Positions 58,401 to 64,000 of a stretch of 64,000 nt of DNA are shown piece after piece (the stretch's first letter is position 1; each line of letters opens with the position of its first letter). The stretch comes from Endozoicomonas_A sp049275935 (GTDB lineage Bacteria > Pseudomonadota > Gammaproteobacteria > Pseudomonadales > Endozoicomonadaceae): positions 6,820,001 to 6,884,000 of the forward strand of contig NZ_CP184830.1 of assembly GCF_049275935.1 (NCBI RefSeq). Reading direction: 5' to 3'. The translations under genes were made by a program, and so were the position numbers. The notes under the pieces are model-generated. The model searched no databases, was not told the DNA's origin, and worked only from the letters and a program-made list of their open reading frames with translations.

Positions 58401-59237
58401 GCCTATCACAGTGGCATTGAACAAATCTCTGAAGTGGGCGGACTGGCCATGCCATTGGGTAAAACCGCGTCCTCAGTCATTCTGTTGAAAACCGGCTCTG
58501 CGCTGTTTACCAGACAGCACAACGCCAACCCGCAGATGTATCGCAGCATTCTCCGCCTGGCGCCCGAAATAGTGAAGTCCATGGGGTCCGGACAAGGGAT
58601 TCAGGTACCGCTGCTGCACAGGGCGACGCCACAGAAAGTGAAAACTCTGGCTTCTGCCACCACTGGTCTTGTGCTGGGACCGGTAGCCACTATCGGAGCA
58701 TACGCTCATAGTCTTATATCCGGATTCACCTATGCACAAACCTTCGGGTTTGCTCTGGCATCGAGTCTCACTTTCGACTTTTTTATGAACGACAACAAGA
58801 TGCTTACTCAATGGCTGGGCGGACCTCTTGGACGTAGTCTTGACAAAATTAATCGCTGGTGGGGCGAAGGTGAAACGGACGATGAGTATTTGAAACGTAC
58901 GGCTATTGCCTCGCCTCAGGGTTTTAGTGAGACCGATGAAGCCTATGCAAATCAGATCAAAGCAAATAGCACGATGTATGGCTGGACTCGACAGGAAAAT
59001 TATCTGCAATTCCGTGAGCGCCGTGATCGCACCATGAAACTGTTTGAGAATGGCTGGGAAAAATACTTCAGGGAAAATGTACCTAAATGGTCGTTTTCCC
59101 ATGCAGAAAGTGTTCCTTACTTCTATACCCTCGGAACTTTCTACGAATGGCGACGAGGCGATGATAAAAAAGTCCACAGTCATACAACTCGTTCCCACGC
59201 TCTGCGTGGGAATGCATACCCCCAGGTGAAAAACTGA
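52428..59237 (+). CDS. Giant exported repeat protein, array copy 10 (longest complete copy)
   Basis: At 2269 residues this is the longest complete member. The signal peptide ends TQALA before DRRLQTKS. The linker is class A. It has the fullest set of helix-loop-helix units: WDDT units near 532 and 716 with their partner units (EGQLGIVSDNEDD, ESKLGLASDNEKD), a glutamine-rich coiled coil around 860-920, the variant hinge PPGHPGVKPEV and RQIARLGPKPRYVLDRE near 1260. A complete segment before the C block follows (ELGLATDNEQ, VGLTPDPADTNEQ). The C block starts near 1586 and the hydrophobic pair is at about 2071-2121. Although its N half groups with copies 1 and 5, the C-terminus follows copies 2, 7 and 8 (GETDDEYLKRTAIASPQG). 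The last 15 residues or so (RSHALRGNAYPQVKN) come from an inserted palindromic repeat. Function unknown. Confidence 0.95.
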   Translation: MTTARPDALSLAAAIAISSSIIATQALADRRLQTKSVDFPDNGHVKFIQSEVMVRPTLGDDQQPIPKSFTTTYPDQDQARAGYDVPSRGFTDVLSGIEGSVSSVDQFETDENSVAQKYTKVLKVANEEVFRFTHCLESNLLLIEVRIGMIDPDSVATVRAQSGNDLHLEPLTKIARPEHLAGVLKGANERAGNLGASNDFVHLASIEVEQVKVDGRTFMRLVAAGDQSPELQHLGQSLFVNDEALFAAATTAYTQVHVLGEELQYEALNELLSYHKPVGYVVHVEDDTKAYPVPADYPKLEVEQASEEIIIFRGQKQNPTDIAFVESHYELWDVYSVQELTAEVKKARIKNYQYVIRSRQMALLEELAAGLATQQDAGLDLDKLSKLTYYESLQQALTSATPDETDEFEFATGHIREASSVITPTWVQFQLIKNFSFKPVLKNLLTHHNFIQNIQSLMPYVTEMINAVALGKGTKFSQKVVGDIATQMLETVRTLEKLRAKEAELTAEQVTDSSADVTKARHAHIAAALGVDDWDDTWSSEEQARLLSKKIDEINQSVAATFIGTELTPEQAAKKTLAAIEGQLGIVSDNEDDLGGRTDLILKHLQQHPDQTGELFGDKLTIIEGQLGLAPTKKDDPAARQKIIRMHLLLRLAKVGQQPHFQRQYQQKLEAKKSHLQQLQHLVNLLPTIDKNLRDAAAKARVDINTQLAAELGTDHWDDTRPLEEQERIIREKILEIKTSPDERNAATGQPWEEAVKARLAPIKSRLDITLNNEDDLDTYYQSIQQQLQQKEKLNNVAIQKSLTDLESKLGLASDNEKDPEVRRQIIKQQLGQQQALVAQHLRQQQGTRTDAEIKARYRTIAAHLNIQDFDSDTNVDAQQEQLLKKLTTMKARDERQRQQIKTMYAQYELLLQKVPSTSEQPDPEDVYNRAKKGVLAAMPGVELSDDITPEGLKALELAVHSRLLRLADLEEEIGQPPGHPGVKPEVLAKLAALEKALKMDDLNGEDDVYKRRNAIPMEMELYMAKFRQKAEKEALAILEKVEEIFKIDVNKDDHTAARLERIFTKLDTGDFSESMVDEIEDTLWQEDIPPVREKWERKLEKLKGRLSFYIEIPDLDERTIREERKMLEAIEEELNIDTSENPAARRRDMDFIAELASDLKVEFEEGASLNDQKDALRGKILALKEELNNLFDNEDLTRETHNEIARLLCIEDYKDDASEDEQACLIEDRLRELDEEICMMSWPNIYDRTEAIENELDRQIARLGPKPRYVLDRELAVARQAVQDAESEQEAARQKLDAIRSTNWVFAQSHTDLQTVPDEGDTSLNQAMKDIQTELGLATDNEQTFKERVDDIKYFLSGCSAEKRDEVIEKTTKAMNLRIKGELGLPEEADYFSANTASEKTCGRDENHAVEGELPLTRKNYNRVTKFLHEHDRKSAEVALALLEEAVAQENLDRKKKLFSNPENTAKQAKTVHKNEIAMLDSVLDQKSEDVSVAKKALANQEALLGAAEKAVGLTPDPADTNEQRINALRNKQIQLGGHDGTGGKIEQLTKEQVRLEREIKNRQADLERMKETLKAAQEAVENDGGPFQFSPGQVNVLAAINTFTQQQSLRQQALDAAIGLTESAVNSGKLIPDLVTFDFDDEFAPMRLQAEVGDDLTFNQASRIVEVFKNLKASFPPSPVEPLESQPQNLIEQVQTLAARARNEMKTGARQYDDEIRGMGERAIHFVGHEPGDLKGFSEYFAARSASGNKIMALLREGLISKIELGNYIKAVRGIDGYQTVDEFEHFLGYKQGVNVPHFKAVVRMLSDKGAEEFMHSAFTPVSVTAIGPAAMKESVAGMKEYAVAVIANYVLDDIAFDNGRRTAAFLANVQDTLTPYANAAGLSESELIKAIHGTLIQAHAAAVEQQLNDDWVKPSAFLVQAVTWYFSSYKPLLVSHTAWQARALSLSNMSFLYLLDLTNRGDYLHRMLTPFQHWLERYGVDLDRTSQYAYHSGIEQISEVGGLAMPLGKTASSVILLKTGSALFTRQHNANPQMYRSILRLAPEIVKSMGSGQGIQVPLLHRATPQKVKTLASATTGLVLGPVATIGAYAHSLISGFTYAQTFGFALASSLTFDFFMNDNKMLTQWLGGPLGRSLDKINRWWGEGETDDEYLKRTAIASPQGFSETDEAYANQIKANSTMYGWTRQENYLQFRERRDRTMKLFENGWEKYFRENVPKWSFSHAESVPYFYTLGTFYEWRRGDDKKVHSHTTRSHALRGNAYPQVKN
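59187..59225 (+). repeat. REP-like palindromic element at the end of copy 10
   Basis: TTCCCACGC (59192-59200), TCT, GCGTGGGAA (59204-59212) is a perfect 9-bp hairpin followed by TGCATACCCC. It matches from memory a short dispersed palindrome common in gammaproteobacterial genomes and often translated as SHALRGNAY. It lies in frame in the variable tail of copy 10, replacing the sequence seen in copies 4 and 7 (HGHDxRNA), and supplies the final codons. It is the only such element in the window. Confidence 0.7.
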
Positions 59238-59267
59238 TTTTACACGCGAGATAAGGTATGGGTTGCC

Positions 59268-59353
59268 AGCCATGGTCTATTCTAAGTTGCTTCTTTGCCT
59301 GCTGTGAAAATCACTTTTCACGGTAATCAATCTACCAGCCCTGAGGTAGTCGA
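59268..59353 (+). promoter_or_regulatory. Conserved leader and ribosome site of copy 11
   Basis: The leader starts AGCCATGGTCTATTCTAAG, then GTTGCTTCTTTGCCTGC and AATCACTTTTCACGG. GAGGT (59343-59347) lies six bases before the ATG at 59354. A stem GTGAAAA (59304-59310) / TTTTCAC (59315-59321) with a TCAC loop is specific to this leader. The TAATAAAA stretch is changed to TAATCAATCTACC, so a promoter here would be weaker or placed differently. Confidence 0.55.
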
Positions 59354-62300
59354 ATGACAAATGCTTGCCCCAATGCATTAAGCCTTGCTGTAATCGCTGT
59401 AATAAGCTCTTCCATCATTGGCACACAGGCACTGGCCGATCGGAAGCTGCAGACCAGATCTATCGATATTCTGGTCAATGGGCATAAGGAGTTTACCAAT
59501 AGTGAAATCATGGTTCGGCCGACTTTAGGTCATGACAAGCAGCCAATACCCAAGTCCGTTACGACCACCTACCCTGCTGTAGACAGAATAAGCATAAACC
59601 CTGACCGTCCTTCGTTAACATTTACACAAATTCTTTCTGGTCTAAATGGCGACGCTTCCATTGTTGATCTGTTTGAAACTGACGAGAATAACGTTGCTCA
59701 GAAATACACCAAAATCCTGAAGGTAGGTAATGAGGGAGTCTTCAGGTTCACCCATAACCTTGAAGAAACGGAACTGGTCATTGAAGTCAGGGCCGGAATG
59801 ACCGATCAGGATTCAGTTGATGCTGTTAGTGCATATCATTGGGTAGATGATGCTGAAGCATTAGAACCCTTGACGAAAAGCGCCGCCCCCTTAGGACTGG
59901 TTGGATTACTGGAAGCTGTCTATGAGAGAACAGGAAACCTGGGCGCAAGCAATCACTATGTTGCCCTTGCAACCATTGAGGTAGAAAAAGTTGCAGTGAA
60001 CGGACGTACCTTCATGCGTCTTATCGCTTCGGGCGATCACCCCCCTGAATTACAGCGGCTGGATCAATCACTCTTTATCAACGACGATGCCCTCCTGGCA
60101 GCAGCCACCTCAGCCTATTACCAGGTTCATGTCGCGGGAAAGGATTTACAACAACAGGCGCTTAATGAACTCTTGGCACACAGCAAACCCGTCGGCTATG
60201 TTGTACACGCCGACGATGATGCAAAGGTTTATCCCGTGCCTGCGGGTTATCCAAAGCTGGAAGTTACAGAAGCACCGGGAGAGGTCATCGTTTTTCATGG
60301 TCAGATGCCGAAACCGGATGATATCGCTTTTGTAGAAAGCCTCTATAACCTCTGGAAAGAAGCTAAGGCTAATGACCTCGCCCTCGTCCCTGCAGTGGCA
60401 GCAAAAGTAGTAAGACATGATATCAAAAGCTACCGGTACGTCATTCGAAGCAGGCAAATGACAATACTGGAAGAGTTTGTTGCGCGGCACGAGGCTGAAG
60501 TTCACGAAGATCAACCGATGACGCTCACAAACGAAGATAAACTGGCAATGCGTGCGCTTGTTGACTACGAATATCTCCAGCAGGCATTAGCGAGTGCTGG
60601 TGCAGCTCGCTCGACGGATCTCAGTAAATTTGAATTCACAATGGAACACATCAGAGTTGCTTCGGGGGTTATCACGCCGCCCTGGATGCAAACTCAACTG
60701 TTAGAGCACTTCGGCTTCAGACCCGCATTTAGAAATCTTCTGATTAACCTGCATTTTGTTCAGAATCTTCAGAATCTTATACCCTTTTTCAACGATATAA
60801 ACTATGCGCAGACGGGTCCTCTTGAGAAGGACAAAAAGTTTGCTGCCCAAGTCATAGGAGACATGGCCAAACAGCTGTTAAAGAAACTGGACAAGCTGCA
60901 GGAAGAAGAAAATAAACTCCTCGGAATTCGAAACAACTTAAAGGACACTTTGGAGCAAGTCCATGTCAGTCGAAAGGAAAAACTGAAAGCACAATGCCAG
61001 TATCGGAAAATTGAGGATAAGCTTGCAAAGCTTCATGTCGAACTGGAAGATCTGGAAAATCTGAAGCTGAAACGTCTGCTGGAAGTTCGACAAGTCCCGA
61101 ATCTGGAAACAAAAGTTCATATTATCAGAACAGAGCCCACAAAAGCGATTAACGCTCAAATGGCTGCAGAGCTTGGTATTGACAACTGGGATGATACCCT
61201 GCCACTCAACGAACAATTCACACTCATAGAAAAGAAAATTAATGAAATATACAGATCGATGGCCGCAACAGAACAGCCTGATGAAGAAACTCTAACAGCA
61301 GAACCAACGGCCATTGCTAGCTGGCGAGGCATTGCTCCGGTCAATAAAATCAATCCGCGCACCCTTCTGTTCATTCAAAAACGGCTGCAACAAAACATTA
61401 TACGACCCGAGCAGGAAGTATCGGAAAGGCTGACTATCTTTGAGAATTATCTCGGTCTGGTTCCGGAAAACAAAGATGACCTTAATGCCCGACACCAAGC
61501 CATTCATCGGCACCTGAGGCAGCAGGCGACCGAAATCGTTCAACAACCCTTCCAGGATCAACAACAGGAAGCCAGACAAACTCCAGAGCTGGAACAACTC
61601 GTTCGGGATACCAGAGCAGGTGCCATAAAAGCCCGCAACGCTCAACTGGCAGCAGAGCTTGGTATTGATGACTGGGATGATGCCCTGCCACTCGAAGAAC
61701 AGGCCAGACTCATCAGAAATAAAATTCAGGAAATAAAACCATCGGTTACCGAACAGTCTGATGAAGAAACTGTAAAAGCAAAAACGGCAGGCATTGGAAA
61801 CAAGGATTGCTTTATTTTGGTCAATGAAGATGAGCTGGCGGCCCTGGAAGCTCAGCTGGGCATTGTCCCGGATAAAGAAGATGACCTGAAAGCTCGTCAC
61901 GAGAGGCTTCTGGAAAACTTTGAGCAGCACGCAGAACTGAAAAACCGGTTACAGAAACTTCAGCAGCAAGCCGATCAGGTTCCCGACCTGGAAAGGATAC
62001 TTCTTACCGTCAGGAAAATTGCCAGAAAAACTCACTACGCTTATACAGCAGCCAAGCTGGGTATTGATGACTGGGATGATACCCTGCCACTGGACGAACA
62101 ATTCACACTCATACAAAAGATAATTAATGAAATTTACAGATCGATGGCCGCAACAGGGCAGCCTGATGAAGAAACTCTAGCCGCAGAACCAACGGCTATT
62201 GGTGGCTGGCGAGGCATTGCTCCGGTCAATAAAATCAATCCGCGCACCCTTCTGTTCATTCAACAACGGCTGCAACAAAACATTATACGACCCGAGCAGG

Positions 62301-64000
62301 AAGTATTGGAAAGGCTGACTATCTTTGAGAATTATCTCGGTCTGGTTCCGGAAAATAAAGATGACCTTAATGCCCGTCACCAAGCCATTGCGCAGCACCT
62401 GAAGCAGCAGACAACCGAGATTGTTCAACAACCCTTCCAGGATCAACAACAGGAAGCCAAACAAACTCCAGAACTGGAACAACTCGTTCAAGATGCCAGA
62501 GCAGATGCCATAAAAGCTCGCAACGCGCAACTGGCAGCAGAGCTTGGTATTGATGACTGGGATGATGCCCAGCCACCCGAAGAACAAGCCAGGCTGATCA
62601 GAGAAAGAATTGCTGAAGTCAACCCGTTCTTAGCCGCAACACCCGACGAAGACGCCGTAAAAGCAAAACTGGTAGCCATTGAAAGCGAACACGGTATTAC
62701 CCCAAACAATGAAAACAATCCGGATGCCCGCCATCAGTTCCTTCAACAGCACCCGCAGCCAGGGAGCACCAGCAAAGAGACTGGAAAAGACGCTGAAATA
62801 AAAGCCCGCTATGCAATCATTGCCGCACATTTAAACATTGAGAATTTTGATAGCAATACAGATAAAGACGCTCAACACGAACGCCTGATTCAACGGCTTG
62901 ATACAATGGAGGCTCAACTGCAACGGCAGCGTCAACAACTTTATATAATGGCCTTGGAACAGGATTCAGAGAATTCCTATACCATGGCCAGAAAAAATGC
63001 TCTAGCAGCGGTTCCTGGTGTTGATCTGACTGAAGACAAGACACTGAAAGATCGCGCCGGCCTGGAGTTAACAATACGCTCCAAACTCTTCAGGCTTAGA
63101 GATCTGGAAAAAGAACTGGATGACATCAGAACACCAGGCCACCCCAAAGCCACGCCTGTGGTGCTTGGAAAGCTGCTTGCCGTGGAAAAAGCCCTGGAGA
63201 TGAATCCCCCCAGTGAAGAGCAGGATCAGTATCAACGCCGCCGGGCCATTTCTGACGACATCAAGTCACAGATCGCAGACGCCAGACAGCGGGCAGAGGA
63301 AGAGGCTCTGAGTCTACTGGCAGCCGTAGAACAAGTTTTCGACATCAATGTCAATGAAGATGATGGCAGAGTAGCAAGACTTGTCAGGGTTCGTGCAAGA
63401 CTTGGTGGCGATGACGTCTCAAAACAGATGCTGGATGAGATCGTTAACATTCTCTGTCAAGACGACACATTGGTGATGATGAAGAACTTCAAACCCGTGG
63501 TCGAGAGCCCTCACCAAAGTATTACCCTTGCTGATGAGAAAGAAGGAAGGCAAGAATGGCTTGATCTACTTGACAGGCGTCTGACCTATAAAGTCGAAGA
63601 AGTGGATCAGCGTGCCAGGGAACAACAAAATCGTTTGCTTGCGGCCCTGGAGGACAATCTGCAGATATACCCTTCTGTATACATTGCTGCCAGAGAAAGG
63701 GGCAAGGTTTTCACTACTGAACTGGCCAGTGTTCTGCAGGTAAAGTTTGAACACGACATCAGCCTGTCTGACCTGAAGGATGCTCTAACAGCCAGAATTC
63801 AGGCAATTCGGGATGAAGTCAACGAAGTCTGTGACGATGAAGCTGTGAAGAGAATCAGGAACAATCAAATAGCTCATCAACTCAACATCTGGGGCTATAA
63901 AGAGCATGAAAGTATCGACGACCAGAACGGTCTGATTAATGCAAAACTTCAATGGCTGGATGAAGAAGTGTTCAAAGCGGGTCAACCTGATGTTAATGAG
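59354..64000 (+). CDS. Giant exported repeat protein, array copy 11 (3' end outside window)
   Basis: The frame is open from the ATG at 59354 to the last base, giving 1549 visible codons. The signal peptide is MTNACPNALS...TQALA with cleavage expected after residue 28. The N module is intact but carries an odd stretch replacing PDQTxxRAGY (about residues 78-92, DRISINPDRPS). The linker is class B. The helical region holds four WDDT units (about 611, 773, 906, 1068), the most in the array, because an 885-bp period is repeated. Later units include the hinge TPGHPKATPVV and LNIENFDSNTDKDAQ. The visible part ends at QPDVNE, just before the expected ELDRQMARLGPKPR motif. From the other copies, roughly 800 to 1000 residues including the C block remain outside the window. 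Function unknown. Confidence 0.93.
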   Translation, partial: MTNACPNALSLAVIAVISSSIIGTQALADRKLQTRSIDILVNGHKEFTNSEIMVRPTLGHDKQPIPKSVTTTYPAVDRISINPDRPSLTFTQILSGLNGDASIVDLFETDENNVAQKYTKILKVGNEGVFRFTHNLEETELVIEVRAGMTDQDSVDAVSAYHWVDDAEALEPLTKSAAPLGLVGLLEAVYERTGNLGASNHYVALATIEVEKVAVNGRTFMRLIASGDHPPELQRLDQSLFINDDALLAAATSAYYQVHVAGKDLQQQALNELLAHSKPVGYVVHADDDAKVYPVPAGYPKLEVTEAPGEVIVFHGQMPKPDDIAFVESLYNLWKEAKANDLALVPAVAAKVVRHDIKSYRYVIRSRQMTILEEFVARHEAEVHEDQPMTLTNEDKLAMRALVDYEYLQQALASAGAARSTDLSKFEFTMEHIRVASGVITPPWMQTQLLEHFGFRPAFRNLLINLHFVQNLQNLIPFFNDINYAQTGPLEKDKKFAAQVIGDMAKQLLKKLDKLQEEENKLLGIRNNLKDTLEQVHVSRKEKLKAQCQYRKIEDKLAKLHVELEDLENLKLKRLLEVRQVPNLETKVHIIRTEPTKAINAQMAAELGIDNWDDTLPLNEQFTLIEKKINEIYRSMAATEQPDEETLTAEPTAIASWRGIAPVNKINPRTLLFIQKRLQQNIIRPEQEVSERLTIFENYLGLVPENKDDLNARHQAIHRHLRQQATEIVQQPFQDQQQEARQTPELEQLVRDTRAGAIKARNAQLAAELGIDDWDDALPLEEQARLIRNKIQEIKPSVTEQSDEETVKAKTAGIGNKDCFILVNEDELAALEAQLGIVPDKEDDLKARHERLLENFEQHAELKNRLQKLQQQADQVPDLERILLTVRKIARKTHYAYTAAKLGIDDWDDTLPLDEQFTLIQKIINEIYRSMAATGQPDEETLAAEPTAIGGWRGIAPVNKINPRTLLFIQQRLQQNIIRPEQEVLERLTIFENYLGLVPENKDDLNARHQAIAQHLKQQTTEIVQQPFQDQQQEAKQTPELEQLVQDARADAIKARNAQLAAELGIDDWDDAQPPEEQARLIRERIAEVNPFLAATPDEDAVKAKLVAIESEHGITPNNENNPDARHQFLQQHPQPGSTSKETGKDAEIKARYAIIAAHLNIENFDSNTDKDAQHERLIQRLDTMEAQLQRQRQQLYIMALEQDSENSYTMARKNALAAVPGVDLTEDKTLKDRAGLELTIRSKLFRLRDLEKELDDIRTPGHPKATPVVLGKLLAVEKALEMNPPSEEQDQYQRRRAISDDIKSQIADARQRAEEEALSLLAAVEQVFDINVNEDDGRVARLVRVRARLGGDDVSKQMLDEIVNILCQDDTLVMMKNFKPVVESPHQSITLADEKEGRQEWLDLLDRRLTYKVEEVDQRAREQQNRLLAALEDNLQIYPSVYIAARERGKVFTTELASVLQVKFEHDISLSDLKDALTARIQAIRDEVNEVCDDEAVKRIRNNQIAHQLNIWGYKEHESIDDQNGLINAKLQWLDEEVFKAGQPDVNE
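61170..61685 (+). repeat. First copy of an 885-bp period duplication in copy 11
   Basis: It runs from the WDDTLPL unit to the WDDALPL unit. Anchors such as CGGCTGCAACAAAACATTAT (61382) recur exactly 885 bases later (62267) with no length change over about 515 bp. Only scattered substitutions separate the two copies, which makes this the most recent-looking internal duplication in the window. Confidence 0.88.
62055..62570 (+). repeat. Second copy of the 885-bp period duplication in copy 11
   Basis: It is nearly identical to 61170-61685, including the private stretches GIAPVNKINPRTLLF and IVQQPFQDQQQEA. After the second WDDA unit the sequences part, so the duplicated tract ended there or the two copies were joined by recombination between WDDT units. 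Confidence 0.88.

Noticed and set aside
1..64000. Phage tape-measure or tail-fibre genes
   Set aside because: Length and coiled coil fit loosely, but each gene has a Sec signal peptide, there are eleven copies, and no other phage gene is present.
1..64000. Autotransporter or other outer-membrane barrel at the C-terminus
   Set aside because: The C block looks helical with Gly/Ala-rich hydrophobic segments. It lacks alternating beta-strand patterns and does not end in the usual terminal Phe.
1..64000. CRISPR array, tRNA, rRNA or insertion sequence
   Set aside because: The gaps between genes total only about 1.4 kb and none contains a cloverleaf, regular spacers or a transposase frame. The repeats seen are coding.
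1..64000. Array as an assembly artefact
   Set aside because: Copies differ throughout and have distinct insertions and classes, so they cannot be one gene repeated by error. Exact copy number still depends on read length.

Overview
The window is a single-strand tandem array of very large paralogous genes and nothing else. Eleven copies lie head to tail on the + strand: nine complete, one cut at the left edge and one cut at the right edge. Complete copies run from 1125 to 2269 residues. They are separated by only about 80 to 270 bp. I found no RNA gene, transposase, CRISPR array, regulator or housekeeping gene. No copy carries a frameshift or internal stop. The array continues beyond both ends of the window.

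The proteins share one layout. A Sec-type signal peptide ends in ALA at about residue 28. It is followed by a conserved N-terminal module of about 300 residues, then a short helical linker with class-specific sequence. Next is a long, length-variable, glutamine- and charge-rich helical region built from degenerate repeats, and last a strongly conserved C-terminal block of about 650 residues. The C-terminal block holds a Gly/Ala-rich hydrophobic pair that could be one membrane hairpin. I do not recognise the family and assign no biochemical function. Export from the cytoplasm is the one property the sequence supports well.

Layout, left to right, with approximate coordinates: copy 1 (1-6315, 5' end missing), copy 2 (6578-12337), copy 3 (12424-18849), copy 4 (18974-24805), copy 5 (24904-31020), copy 6 (31104-34481, the short one), copy 7 (34748-41218), copy 8 (41306-46621), copy 9 (46745-52258), copy 10 (52428-59237), copy 11 (59354-64000, 3' end missing). 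Most copies are preceded by a related leader of about 50 to 90 bp ending in a GAGGT ribosome site six bases before ATG. Copy 6 lacks this leader and copy 4 has a damaged ribosome site.

The array looks actively reshuffled. N-terminal and C-terminal sequence classes combine in different ways between copies. The middle regions differ by whole in-frame units, with clear internal duplications in copies 4, 7, 8 and 11 and in-frame deletions in copies 5, 6, 8 and 9. The copy 1/copy 2 junction is a diverged duplicate of the copy 6/copy 7 junction.

Mid-range GC, Shine-Dalgarno signals, Sec signal peptides and a GTTCCCACGC...GCGTGGGAA palindrome of a kind scattered through many gammaproteobacterial genomes suggest a gammaproteobacterium. 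A host-associated marine lineage such as Endozoicomonadaceae is only a guess. The best working idea is a diversified family of exported, coiled-coil-rich surface or effector proteins maintained by recombination. That is inference, not demonstrated.
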